In this document: positions 34,848 to 48,400 of the stretch, piece after piece
Numbering within the stretch: the stretch's first letter is position 1
Layout: every line of letters starts with the position of its first letter
Program-made: the position numbers and the translations under genes
Assembly (NCBI GenBank): GCA_016647705.1
Contig: CM028329.1
Span: forward strand, 15,463,910 to 15,527,909
Source: Eucommia ulmoides
Lineage: Eukaryota; Streptophyta; Magnoliopsida; Garryales; Eucommiaceae
Direction of reading: 5' to 3'
Length of the DNA stretch: 64,000 nucleotides
The notes under the pieces: generated by a model
Database searches by the model: none
Seen by the model: the letters and a program-made list of their open reading frames with translations, nothing else
Told to the model about the DNA's origin: nothing

Positions 34848-36666
34848 TGTAACGACTCGGTTTCTAAGAGTCGTTACAAAGTTTCTCCTATGGAGAAATA
34901 ACACTAAAACCGGTTGATCGAAATTTCAGTTTCACAAAATCGGATAAATTTATAATGCGACGACAAAACTTATAATTATTGAATTCACCGATTTTACAAA
35001 CAGCGGCAATAATGTTAGTTGTCGATTTTACAACAATAATTGATAAACATAATAATTACAATTTAAATACAACCGAATAACCAATAATTTATTCCGAATT
35101 AATCTAAGAAATTTTACAAACAATGGCGACAATCACAAATATCGAATTGATTGATTTAATTTTTACACCAGTAAATAATAAATTCAACTATTACAATTTA
35201 ATTAGAAATCCAGCCGAAATTCTTGTCACCGCATTATTTTTAAATACACAAATAAATTATTGACACCAGTCAATTTAATACTAACGTTTAAATTTGTAAT
35301 TTACTATACAATTACAACGACAATTATAATTATTGGTTTAAATTTTATAATACGACGACAATAATTATATTCAATATATCGCTTCAGTTTTTTTTTAACG
35401 ATAAATATTAACTACAATATTACAAACATAATTTCTTATGTTATCCCCGACACCGTTTCATTCTCACCGGCTTTGCAATCAAAACTGTGGGGTTGTAAGT
35501 CAACACTCAGTAGAACTCCAACCCCTCTAATACGTACATTTAATTAATATAACAAATAAAATACATTGACATAATTCTCACATAATCACAATTATTTCAT
35601 GAAATTTAACAGTTAAAATTCGACAATAATAAAAATAGCATGAATCACACAATAAAAAAATTAAATATATATATTAAAAGAGTTAAAAATTCTACCTAAA
35701 ATCATAATATTGATAATCATTTGAAACTATTTCTCCCAAATTTTCTAGTTCTCTTCTCCTCATCTTCCATTCCTTCTCTTCATTTTCTTCTGCTATGTTT
35801 CATCACCAAGCCTCAAACCCCCCCATGTATCTCTCTCTCCTATGCATATGTATGAAGTAGATAGGACCCACAATGATATTATAATTTTCTATTGTTTTTT
35901 TCTTCCTCTACCGAGCACGTGCGTGTGTGTGATTTCAAAGAACCAAAGGCTCTCTCCTACTTGTATTCTAATGTTCACATATATAGATAGAAAGAAAAGC
36001 TTCTAAAGTAGCCATCATGATTCAACATGTGAGTTGGCACAATTTCACAAAAAAAGAGAATTTGCATATCACACCATGACCCCACGTGGAAGGTAAGATA
36101 AGGACATGATTAATTTACAAATTTAACCCTCAATTTTCTTTAAATTATGTTTGCACCCTCCAAGTTTCATAATAAACTAATCAACTCCCGAAAGATAAAA
36201 ACACATACCAATTGTGATGATTACTTTACCACCTCTACAGATCACATAACAAATAAGGTATAATGCTATAAATAAAAATTTGCACTTTTCACTCTCTATC
36301 TATCTAAATATATATATATATATGGATATAATATTTATGACATATATATTAATTTAATCTTTTCCTTTTTACATTTTCGTTAGTTTCCTTCCATTCCATT
36401 TTGTCTCCTTGTTTGCATCATGTAATGTGATCCCTCTCCTTTTCCCTTAATTCTATCCATGTGATACACACACATATAATACAATATGTATACATATATA
36501 TACACACACATATATACAATCTCCTAATTCCCAAGCCCCCTTTGTTTCCCTTTTTGTGTTGTCCTTAAGCCCAAGAAACACCTAGTTCTATCATGTTTTT
36601 ATATTATAATTTTTGTGTGTTGTGTTCTCTTGGGAGTTGTGACAACACAAACTCCCTCATATATAC

Positions 36667-36706
<40 letters not shown>

Positions 36707-36914
36707 ATTTACACAAAGATCCCATAAATTTACATAATATTATAGTTACACCTAAAAATTACACACACAACTACCAAAAAAAAAAATCACTAAAATTCAT
36801 TTTGTACCTTAAAATTCAAATAAATTACAAATAACCTCCAAAAGTAACAACCTATTTTTAATTTTTTTTTAATAAAGTATTATTTTCAAATATACATATT
36901 TTCGGAGTATTACA
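34848..36914 (-). mobile_element. Solo LTR, Del/Tekay-like, 2,067 bp
   Basis: Read on the minus strand it starts TGTAATACTCCGAAAATATG (36,914) and ends CGAGTCGTTACA (34,848). Both sides carry ACATA (34,843-34,847 and 36,915-36,919), a perfect 5-bp duplication, and there is no interior, so it is a solo LTR left by LTR-LTR recombination. It is homologous to the 3' LTR at 6,786-7,729 (shared TGTAATACTCC start, GTTTGTGTTGTC block, TA run, CACAACCCCACAG block), but the two are well diverged and this copy is longer. Confidence 0.9.
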
Positions 36915-38014
36915 ACATACACATAATACAAGACTTTCACTTATATTAATTCGATCACTTATATTTAATTTTACTTCCAGAGTTCCCACATCTTTGTCTT
37001 CTCCATTCTCATGATATTTATCTTAAGCAATAACCTTAAAAATGATGTTTCCAAAACTCGTTACTTCCAAATTAGAAGGGCACATTTTCTTCTTTTTCAT
37101 TTTAATGTACATTTCCTAATTACAAGTTGCTGAAACTATTGTAAATCACCCTATATCTTTCACATTTCTCAAAATATTTCTGACCGGTACGTGCAACGCA
37201 AGTGTCATTCACTAGTGGTTTTTAAAAAGTTTTGTTAGATAAGTAATAGTTTGACAGAGCAAAAACCTTATATTTTATTGAAAATTTGCATGCAAAATAC
37301 AAATATTTAATTTTCTAATAGTACAAAATATAAAAATTATAAAGAATCGTTATATATTTTTAAATAATCAGTCTATTATACTAATTCAATATATTAAACA
37401 ATTATTTATGAATTTAAATTTCAATTGGATTACTAAACTATTAAATAAATTCAAGAGTTTAATTTACTGTAGTAAACATATAATTGTGCTTAAATTTATA
37501 TTATTCAAATTATTCATGAACATTAACAAGCTGAGTTCAAATATACAATATTTGTTCATTTAATAAGCGAATTTAAATAAAAATTTAAGTTTGGTTCGTT
37601 TATTAAATGAACGAGTTTCAAACAAGCTATTATCAAGCCATGCATGAGTAGTTCACCAACAAACTGATCCCATTACATACCAAAGGAAGCTAGAGTACCC
37701 ATCGCTAAACGAATTTATGAGATCTACCAAAATAAATATATAAAAAGAAACTAGATGGGAGAATGTACTAAAGAGATCGGTAACATTTCACCAACTAGAA
37801 TTTCCAACCAGAACAGTGCAATACAACCAAAAGGGCATAACGTGTCGAAGAGGTGAACCTTGTGATCACACGCCTCATTCTATCAAATATTTCGATATGC
37901 AAGGGAAATTCTCACTGAAACAGGTAAAAGATAAAAAGTAGATTTATCAGAAGCAACAATGTGGTGGGTAAGCAAATGAAGCCAAGAATGGCACCCACCA
38001 GTATACACCTCAGG
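36915..38014. other. AT-rich intergenic DNA and 3' UTR of the transporter gene
   Basis: 36,920-37,640 is AT-rich without frames. The GC content rises from about 37,640 to 38,014, consistent with the transcribed 3' untranslated region of the minus-strand gene that ends at 38,015. No polyadenylation site could be fixed. Confidence 0.45.
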
Positions 38015-38202
38015 TTAGGATTGATGCTGAGCAAACTTCTCTATTATTTCGGAAAGAATGACAAAACCTGAACCTCCTATCACGAGAGAGAGGGTAATCC
38101 TTCCTCCGGGAACCAGAAGGGGTAGTTTCACCGACTCGGATGAACCTGAATACCTGTCAGACCATGACATAGCCCCAGGAAGGATGCCGAATAGAACCAG
38201 AA
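38015..38202 (-). CDS. Transporter last exon
   Basis: 188 bases including TAA. Codes LVLFGILPGAMSWSDRYSGS, then KLPLLVPGGRITLSLVIGGS and GFVILSEIIEKFAQHQS. A T-rich tract and TTTTAG precede it. Confidence 0.88.
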
Positions 38203-41200
38203 CTAAAAAAAAAAAAAATGCATCACAAACCAGTCAGGTCTGAATTGAAGAACAAAAAGAAAAAAGAAAAAAAAATAGTTTGAATCGATTAAAGCTTTTT
38301 AGTTGATCTAACATATGATAACGTCAACAATTCATCATAAAAAAAATATTTTACAGTCCTACTTCACTCAAACAACAATACCAATTTTTGCTATCTTAAT
38401 TTATGAGAATGAGAGTGCATATATACCTCCATAGGTTCCAGCAAAATCCAGTGCTTTGAAGAAAATCTCTGGATCCAGTAACGATAATACCAACGGAGGA
38501 ATCAAAGAAAGCAAGTACGGCAGGGGCCTATTTTCACCAGATGGAAGCTTTAGCACTGAAAATCGGAACAAAAAAGATTGAACAAGTTGAACTGATGAAT
38601 GCATTTAAACTGAACAATATAAAGTATTTTCAAAGCCAAATGCTATTGGCACTACGAAAAACAACTCTTTGGACTCTACCTACACTATTCCTGGTGAGGT
38701 GAATTGTAAAACTAGAGTGCAAATGGAGCTTTTAGAGTGCCAATAGCGCTCATCTTTCGAAAGGGATATAGCATGCAATAATACTCAACTATATTTGCTA
38801 ACATAAAAGTAGCTATCAGTGATTTGTTCATAAATTTAGCCACAATGAAATATGCCATCACTTCAGTAACTGTCATGCGGGAAATAATCGAGAAAACTCT
38901 TGTATAGTTTTACATTTCGTTCTTTGACAGTTACGAATCAATTGGCAAAAAGTAACAAATGTGAAACCGTTTTCCTATCCATTCATTCTAGTGTGGTCTA
39001 TCAGTGTTCTGCCCTTGTGGCTAAATCATGAATCGTTAATGTGATAGGGAATAGGGAGGATAAAGAGGAGGAGGGTAAGAGTTCCAAGGTGTCGATGCCA
39101 CAAATAGGGACTGTGGAACCATCAACAACATTAACAGGGGACAATGAGGGAGATGACAGACTATGTCTTGTTGAAATATTTAATATTTCTATTAATGTTG
39201 TTAAGATGAGAACTTAGTCTTTAATATAGAGAAATATTTAATATCATCTTAATGTTGTTAAGATGATAACATAGTCTTTATGTTTGTATTAGGGTCCCCC
39301 ATTAATGAGGTGGTTGGCTAATTTCATTAATGATCATTAATGTGGTTGATTGATGGACTAGTGGTAGGAGAAAAGAAGTACATACACGATGTAGTCTATT
39401 GTAGTGCATTGTACTCTTTCACTATATATAATATTTCTCTATATGCATGTTCTAGTTTATTTCCTCATCAATGTCAACACAGTATCAAGAGCCTATTGAT
39501 CCTCCGTATCTTTCATTTGCTTCCGCTCATTTTTCACTTTAGTTTCTAGTCTTTTTTGGCGAGTTTTCAGTTGCTGCTCCTCTTGTCCTGCAGCTGTCCC
39601 GCCTTGCTGCTGCCCTTCCTTGCAGCTATCATGGCAGTACAGCTACTATTAACATGTCCCACGGCCACTTTCTCGCGGTTGTCTGGTAGCTGTCCTGCGA
39701 TTTTCCTGCTCCTGCGGCTGTCCCACCTTTGTCCCCCTGCTTTCCCTATCCACGGCCATTTGTCCTGCGGCTTTTCCAAACTCGCGATAACTTCGTGCCA
39801 CGACTTTTCAAGCTCGTGACTTTTCAAGTATGCGGCCCCCTTTGTCACGCGGCGTGTTCAAGCTCACAACCCTTCCAGTTGTCACCCCGGCAGCCATTTG
39901 TTACACAGCGTTCAAGTTGCCACCATTTGTTGCCCGGCATCCATTTTTACCCAGCGTTCCAGTTGTCGCCCGACATAAGTTGTCAATGTTTGTTACTCGG
40001 TGACGGGCATCCAAGTTGGCACCTATTATCCGGCATTCCAAATCTCGTCATTTGTCGCCTGACATCCATTTGTTACCCGGCGTTCCAGTTGTCGCTAGTT
40101 GTCGCCCGACATAAGTTGTCACTGTTTGTAACTCGTTGTCACTGTTTGTCGCCCGGTGTCAATTTGTTACCCAACCTTCCAGATGTTGCACCGGTGACCG
40201 TTTGTTACATGGTGTTCAAGTTGTAGCCGTTTGTTGCCCAGCATTCCAATCGTCACCGTTTATCACCCAACATCCAAGTTGTCATCGTTTTACTCTTGTC
40301 AAGCAGGGAGTCAGAGACATCTTTACCCTAACTTGAGGGGGAGTGTTGAAATATCTAATATTTCTATTAATTTTTTTTAAGAGCATAGCTTAGTCTATAT
40401 GTTGGTGTTAAGAGTCCCACATTAATGAGGTGGTTGGTTGATGGATTCATCCCTTATAAATAGAAGGAGGGTTGAATAGTAGGAGAAGAGATGTACGTAC
40501 ACAATGTAGTCCATTTTACTCATTCACATATATTATATTTCTCTATATTCACGCTCTAGTTTATTTCCCAATCAATTTCAACATGTGTAAAAAGGGAAGA
40601 GGTACCTGACATGTGATCAATGGCAGCAGAGTTTATAACCCATGGTGTGGAGAGGAAAGGACGAAAAAAAAAAAAAAAGACATACAGTAAAGGTACCTCG
40701 TTATTCTAGAGAAGCAATGGGGGTAAATGCCTGCTAGGATGCCTTAAACTGAAGGATCTTAGCAAACTCGTCGTCAGAAATTCCCCTGGTAGTTGAAAAG
40801 CCAGACGGTGGAATGGAACCGACCTGATTAGAGGTTAAAACATGAGCATACTTAGGAAGACGGCCAACTAAGCCCCAACAAGTATCTCTAGTATGATTTT
40901 CCTCGCCACAAAAAAGAACACTGACGATGTTGACCACGACCATGGCCACCTCGGCACCCACCAAGGCCATCTCAGCCACCCCTAGAGCCACCAGCACTAG
41001 ACTGATCACTATGGTCACCCAGAGGGATCTATGTAATCAGAGTTGAATATTCTGATAATGAAGATAAACTAACGTTAGAAGCATTTTCCCAACTGGTGTT
41101 GCGCAAGACACGTGAATAGGTTTCAATGATAGAGGGAAAGGTAGGGTAGCATTAGCAAGGATTTGAGATCAGACAGGCTAAAATTCCAAGCGTAATTCTG

Positions 41201-44200
41201 CGAAAATTTTCATAACTACCATCTGCTCATGTTGCATCTGCATCTCTTGCACGTAAGTAGTCCTTGGAAGAATTGTTTTTATCTCATTATGAAGCCTATA
41301 GTCTGTAACAGATTGCATGACTTGATGGAGTTGGAAATACTCGATAGATAAATCATACATCTGAGTGAAGTTACTGGAATATAATATATTCCCAGATTGC
41401 TTTACACGTATCCAAATGAGTATACATATCAGCAATTTGAGGTACATCGAATTCCACAACAAAGATACAATCTAGCATTAGTTTGAATCCACTATTCGTA
41501 CTTGTTATCATCAACCACTGGGGCAGATTTGGTAATGTGACAACATTTCTTTTGTTCAGTAAATGCAACTTTCACAGCTTTGGACCATTGTAAGTAGTTT
41601 GTCCCATTCAACTTGCTAGTTGTTAAAGATTGAGGTAACACGGTCGATATTACTACCCTGTTACTCAAGTAAACAATTAAGGTCAAGGAAAACGAAAAAA
41701 AAGAATCCCATGTACTAACTATAATAAATTAATAAAACATGTGATAAAGGAAATAAATAATTAAAGGAAACAAAAGATTTAAGACATTAAATAAGACAAA
41801 AAAAAAAATCCTTTTTCCTTTTTTTTTGTTTTCTATGTTTTCTTTTTCATTTTTGTTCCACTCTCTCTCATTTTTTTTTGTGTGCGGTTTTCTTTTTTTT
41901 TTTTTTTTGAAAAAAAAAAAAAAAAAAAAAAAAAAGAAAAAGAAAATGGAGCGAAGAGTAACTTTGGTTCAGTTCAGGTTGGGAACAACTAGAGAAGTCA
42001 CAACAGCTGTAGCAGCGTAAGGTTGGCTAGACAACCGCGATGGCACGAGGACAACGTGTGTGTGTACATATATAATATATATATAGGATTAACTTTAGGG
42101 TTTTAATTTTTTCATTAGCACTCAGCAACCCTAGTGTGTGTATATATGTCATTCGATTATTTATCGTTTTATTTTTTTAGATCATGTGAAGTTTATGTAT
42201 TATATTTTAATTATGGTTGAAACGTTTATTATAACAATTAATAATTTTGTGATTTGGTTTTGTTTTCTGAAATTTATGTTTTATACTTTAGCAATGTTTT
42301 TGTTTATATATAAAAAATAACGGTTGCAAATTCATAGTTTTGTGGTTTCGATTTTGATTTTGGTTTTACTTGGTTCGCAATTTTGGTTTGAGTTTTGCAT
42401 AAAATTAATGGTTTGGTTTTAAACCGTTTTCTACAAAAATCAACGATCTACAGTTCAGTTTTGGGTGTGTTATATACCTAAAGGTTTTGGTCTTGGTTTC
42501 TAGTGAGATCGGCCCAAAATCGAACCGTTGCCATCCCAATAGTTTCATCAAATCACAATTTACAAGCTATTTCGAATTACACTAGAGTCCCATGGACTTT
42601 ATATATCTGTTATTGTTACATTTTCCATCTCTTTTGACAGATTTTCCATGACATGCACGGTCAACACTAGTATGGTTGTTTTCAGCTATTAAACTTTTTA
42701 TTTGTGACAAAAATACCCTCAATTACATTATACAAGTCGGAAAACTCATTCCAAACCCTTTTATTTTATTTTGTGAAAAGATTAAGTTAGGTAATGCTCT
42801 TTTGGCCTTTTGTTGGAAAAGTCAAGGTTGGGCTCCTTTTCTATCTTCTTCATTCGGTGCAGCTTTTGTTCAAAAACAGTTCCACTCTGCTCCTATAAAT
42901 AGGAAGAGATGTTGTAGAGATTAGTATCCCAAAATCAGAGAAGAAAAAAAAATATTGTTTCTCCTGATAAATCTTCCCTCGTATTCACCTCATATTTTCT
43001 CCCATAGAGAGATTTCTATTAACCTATTTTAAGAGATAATTATCTTTGTTCTCTCCTTGTTTATAGAGAGAATATGTAAAATCCTTCTCTTTTTGCCCGT
43101 AGATGTTTCTCTCAAATTAATTGAGATTTTTACCATGTAAATATTTTGTGACAATTCCTAATATTTCTCAGCCTAATTCTTAGCTAAGTGATACTGTTTA
43201 GACCCATCATTCCCTAACATGTTTTTCAACACTTTTCCCTCCCTCTCTCTTAAAGTGTATTGCACTCTACTTTCTCTGTTTCTCTCGTGCTAATATCAAC
43301 AAGCTCAACCTCTGCTCTGAAGGTTTATCTTCTTGATATTGGCACGAGAGAAATGGAGTGCAATACACTTTATCAGAGAGGAAAGAGCTGAAAAATGAAG
43401 ATGAGAAGGCTTGGAATGAGTTTCTCGACTTGTATAATGTAACTGATGGTATTTTTTGGTCACAAATAAAAAGTTTAATAACAGAAAAAGGTCAAACTAG
43501 TGTGGACTGCACGTGTCACGAAAATACATCAAAAGAGACGAAAAATATAAGAGTGACAGAAATATACAAAGCCATGGGGTTTAATGTAACCCGAAACCAT
43601 ATGCAGGGTGGATAAAGTGAGTTGGTGAAACTACACTCGGGTAACTATAATTTTCCCTTACGGCACATTTGGTTGGATGGAATCGAGGGCGGAATGGAAT
43701 CGCATTCCGCCCTCGATTCCTATTCCGTTGTTTGGTTCTCCAATGGAATCACTTTGGAATGAAATTGGATGGAATGAGATTCCATTTGAAATGGGGTGGA
43801 ATGGAATTTCAACCCAATGGAATCAATATCTTAAATTACATGATAGTCTTTGTAATTAAACCCTTGAAAATTGAAAATAAAAACAAAAATTAGAGAACAT
43901 AAATTGAAATTAGAGAACAGAAAGTTGGGAATAGGAATAGAAAATTGAGAACATAAACCGAAAATTGAGAACAAAAATAGAAAATTAGAGAACAGGAAAT
44001 TGAGAATATAAACTAAAAATTGAGAACAAAAACAGAAAATTAGAGAACAGAAAATTGAGAATATAAACTGAAAATTGAGAACAAAAATATAAAATTAGAG
44101 AACGAAAAATTGAGAACGAAAATTGAAAATTGAGAATAAAAACAGAATATTGAGAACAAAAATATAAAATTAGATAATAGAAAATTGAGAATGAAAACCG

Positions 44201-45450
44201 AAAATTGAAAATAAAAACAGAAAATTGAGAACAAAAACAAAAAATTGAGAACAAAAAATAGAAAATTAGAGAACAGAAAATTGAAAAAGGAAACTGAAAA
44301 GTTGAGAATAAAAACAGAAATTAAAGAATAGAAACTAAAAATTGAGAACAAAAATAGAAATTAGAGAACAAAAACTTAAAATTGAGTTGAATAGTGAAAT
44401 ATAATAAAATGATGAAAAGAATAGAATAGTGAAATATAATAAAATTTTATTATAACCAACCAAGAAGAGAATGGAATAATAATTTTATAAGGACAAAATG
44501 AAAATTTTACTATATTTCATTATTCCATTCTTTCTTTCATTCCATACCAACCAAACAAAAGAATGGAATAGTTATTCCATTCACAATTCCATTCCATTCC
44601 TTCTCTCATTCCATTACTTCTTCTATTCCATTCCACCCTCATTCCATTCCGTCCAACCAAACATGCCGTTAATTCTCTGGAGCACGCAGACATTTACTTC
44701 ACAGGCCAAAAGTTGAATCAAATGAAACGTAACATATCAAAAAAAGCTTTTGGCAGGAAAGGCATACTTGTTAGTACCCAAATTAACAAAAAGAGAAAAA
44801 AGAATAAACAACCATTTTTCTACCAAAAAAAATACAGGAAAGTTATGCTGCTTATTATTATAGCTTTTCCTAGCTATAAAACTAATGCTTTTAGCTAGGT
44901 GAAAAAGAGTTACGGCAAGAAGTTTTTTTGCTAGGCAATATGAAAAAATGGTGAGGCATGATAGAAATCAAGTACTTTATGGAGTAAAGATAGAAATCAC
45001 TCACAGTCAGCAAGGAAGTCGGAGAGGCCCAAAACAAATCCGATATAAGAAGTTGCAATGGCAAGAAGTGAGAAGACATCAACTATTGGCTGCATGTACA
45101 ATATTTGCCAAAAATAGGAAAAAGGGAAGAGAGACACAGAGAGAGTTAGCATTTAAAACAACTTGAAATAGGTTCTCCCAAAAACAGGACCAAAAACAAG
45201 GGTTGAGCAAACAAACTTATTTGTCTAGGTACTAACCCCAACAACTCCATTACTTGATCGTAAAAGTTGTAGTGGGTCCACAATCTTATCCGACCCTATT
45301 TCAGAACTCGTGATTGATCCAAGAATAACAGCATTCCAAACAAGAAATAGTGCAAGGGGAATAGCTGTGCCAAACACGATTGCGGTCCTGTAGATTTGAT
45401 ATAATCAAGCCTCGAAGCATAAGAAAATTCTGATAACAAAACTTGACCAG

Positions 45451-45481
<31 letters not shown>

Positions 45482-48400
45482 CATCCATCCTTCTGACTAT
45501 GAAAATCGAACTGGAAAAAAGAACATCTTGGACGAAAATCCAAATCCCATGAATCGTTATAGACTCAAGCTTACTTTGGCCTCCATGTGACTTTTCAAAT
45601 GAAGTTGTTGAAAAGAAGGTGCTGAAAAAAAAGCAGTTGAAAATGAACTATGAATTGTTTGATAAATTTGTCAAAAAGTAACAGCTGAAAAAGAGAAACA
45701 TGCAATGAGCAGTTGGTAAACATTTGTGCAAAAACATTAAAATACTATTAAATTACTAAAATAGGCATATATTATATTTATTTATTTATTCCTAATATTA
45801 ATCAAATACAAAAAACAAGAAATATATAAAAGAAATATGTGCTTGTATTAACCTATAATTAACATAAAAAGTTATAAATGAAAATATCTTCCATGTTAGA
45901 AATAAAAAAATTTAAATATTACAAATAAAAAATTTAAATATCTTACATCTTAAAAATAAAAAAATAAAAATAGAATATCATTAAATAAGAAAAATTAAAT
46001 ATCTTTTCGTAATAACAATAAAAAAAAAAATAGAGTAATTTTGTCATACAAAATTTCATAAAAAAAAAAAAAACTAATTTTGACTTTTAAAAGCACCCTT
46101 CTTCTGGCTATTAAAAGCAGCCCCAAAAAAACGAGAAGACCATTTTTATTTTTTTTTAAATGCTAATAACCAAACACGCTTAGGCGGATTTCTACTTGTC
46201 AAAGAAGAAACAACACCAAAAAAGAGGGGTCAAACTAAGCCTCAATATGTAGTTGTACGTTGCACATTAACTTCTTATGAAATATATTGCCTCACTTAGG
46301 TGTTAAAACATGTGCAAGTATTAATAATGAATCGTAAAACTGGAGCCGCTTTAGGCTCTGACTACAATCTGTACCATGGAATTTATAGTTAACAAAATTT
46401 ATTGACCATCCACTACAGTTGAAATATTTAATATTTCTATCAATGCATTGTTGTCATTGAATCTGTGGAAGAGGAAGAACCAACAAAGCGATCTTTCCTC
46501 CTCCGATAAAGAAGAAGAATCAAGTGTGATGCGAGTGAGACGGTTGGACTTCGTTCATCCTATCTTCGTACATAAGCCAAGATGGCAGCGTCAACTTTCT
46601 CCTCATAGGGATTTGAACCCCACTCAGAACAAAGTACCTACCCTCTTCAATAGAAGGAAGCGTCCAGGCTACTCAAAATTTGCATTATTCATTATTTAGT
46701 ATTTTCTATTCAAGTCATGTTGACCAATTTGGTATATCCCTTTATTTCTTCAGTTAGCCTATTTATTAAGGAAATATTCTTCTTAATTTACTCCACCGTT
46801 ATGGCTCTCGACCCTGTGTTCTCGAATTCTTCCCTAGTTCATCCATCCACTTCTGATTTGGACATGCCCATTGTTTTCATAAGGGTGAAAGGTACTAACC
46901 ATCCAATTTCTATCTTTATCTCGTATGCACACCTATCTTCTTCATACTCTTCTTTTGTTGTTTCTTTATCCTTTGTTTCTCTTCCCAATTTTGTCTTAGA
47001 GGCTCTCTCTCACCCTGGTTTCATGACCGCAATGGAAGAGAAAATACAGCCTTACATCAGAATGGTACTTGGAACCTTGTCTCGTTTCCGCGTAGCAAAA
47101 TAGTAGTGGGATTCAAATGAGTATACACAGTGAAAGTCCATCCAGATGGCACCATTGAGCGATTCAAAGCTCGCTTAGTTGCCAAAGGTTATATTTAGGT
47201 ATACGGTCTTGATTATTCTAAAGACTTTTTCTCCGGTTGCAAGCTCACATCTGTTCGCTTGTTCATCTCTTTGGCTACCACCTTTCGTTGGTTGTTACAT
47301 CAACTCGACATCAAGAATTCTTTCTTGAATGGCGAACTGACTAAGGAAGTATACATAGAGCAACCTCTAGGGTTCATTACTCAGGGGAGTCTGGTTTGCT
47401 ATGTCACTTGAAGAAATCTACTTACAGTCTCAAGTAGTCTCCTCGACCATGATTTGGAAGATTCACTGATGTGGTCAATGAGTTTCGTCTTCTGTGTTAT
47501 GGAGTCGATCATTCGGTATTCTACAAGCATAGTGCAATTGGAATAATATTGTTGATTGTGCATGTGGATGACATTGTGATTACCAGAGACGACCACAGTG
47601 GAATACAAGAACTCAAACAGTTTTGCATAGCAAGTTTCAAAACAAAAAGATTTGAGTCAACTGAAGTATTTCTTGGGTATTGAAGTTACTCGATCCAATC
47701 AAAGTATTTACCTTTCTCAAATGAATAAGCCCTTGATTTGTTGAGCGAAACAGAAATTCTAGGACCTAAACTGATTGACTCACCTATGGATCCAAATAAA
47801 AAACTGTTAGCAAATTAGGCAGTACCACTGACAAATTCAAAGCAATATAGACGGTTAGTCGGGAAGTTAAACTACTTGATTGTTACGAGACCAAATATCT
47901 CATTTGATGTTAGTGTTATCAGCCAGTTAGCGGATTGTCACACGACTTATCACTGGGATACAGTGATTCATATCCTCAAATATTTGAAAATTGATCCTAG
48001 TTGTGATTTTCTATATCAAAACTTCGATCACGCTTGAATAAAGGGATGTACAGATGTAGATTTGATTGTCACTTCATATGAGAAAAATTGTTGCAAAAAT
48101 TGATTAAGACTACATGTAAATTCAGATGATTAGTTAGTTGATTTATTTACCAAACCGTTAAGGGCCTCAAGAATATAACAAGTTAGGACCATACAATATA
48201 TATACTCTAGCTTGAGGGGGAGTGTTAAAGAGTATTTATATCAAAACTAGTATTTGGGGTTTCTACATTGCTCCCTTATTTTTATTATAAATAGAGGGAG
48301 AGGCTGACACATTAACCAAGTTGTCCCATTCTTTTTCTACTCTCTTGTTTCATTAACAAAATCAATCAGCCGAAAATTTAATATCCATAGAGTATTTACT

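Larger units (their letters stand above)
38990..41690 (-). mobile_element. Ty1/Copia relic (gag to protease) inside the transporter intron
   Basis: Minus strand: gag starts near 41,650 (SLTTSKLNGTNYLQWSKAVK) and runs through a block with FQLHQVMQSVTDY. A knuckle remnant (CGEENHTRDTCW) follows near 40,900, then GISDDEFAKILQFKAS, and the protease beginning resumes left of the inserted TRIM-like element at 38,990-39,168 (VVDGSTVPICGIDTLEL). It is closely related to the plus-strand relic at 52,230-53,660. It is broken in several places, with a TRIM-like element inserted at 39,169-40,583. Confidence 0.72.
43661..44668. mobile_element. Harbinger/Tourist-type MITE with internal minisatellite, 1,008 bp
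   Basis: Ends are inverted repeats: CGGCACATTTGGTTGGATGG at the left and, reading inward from the right, CGGCATGTTTGGTTGGACGG. Each side carries TTA (43,658-43,660 and 44,669-44,671), the 3-bp duplication typical of PIF/Harbinger elements. Both ends are rich in GGAATGGAAT or its complement. The middle (43,868-44,395) is an AT-rich tandem array. There is no transposase. Confidence 0.85.

Noticed and set aside
43985-44351. Minus-strand frames with FSIFCFCSQFSVF-like repeats
   Set aside because: By-product of the AT-rich minisatellite in the MITE; no independent evidence of a gene.
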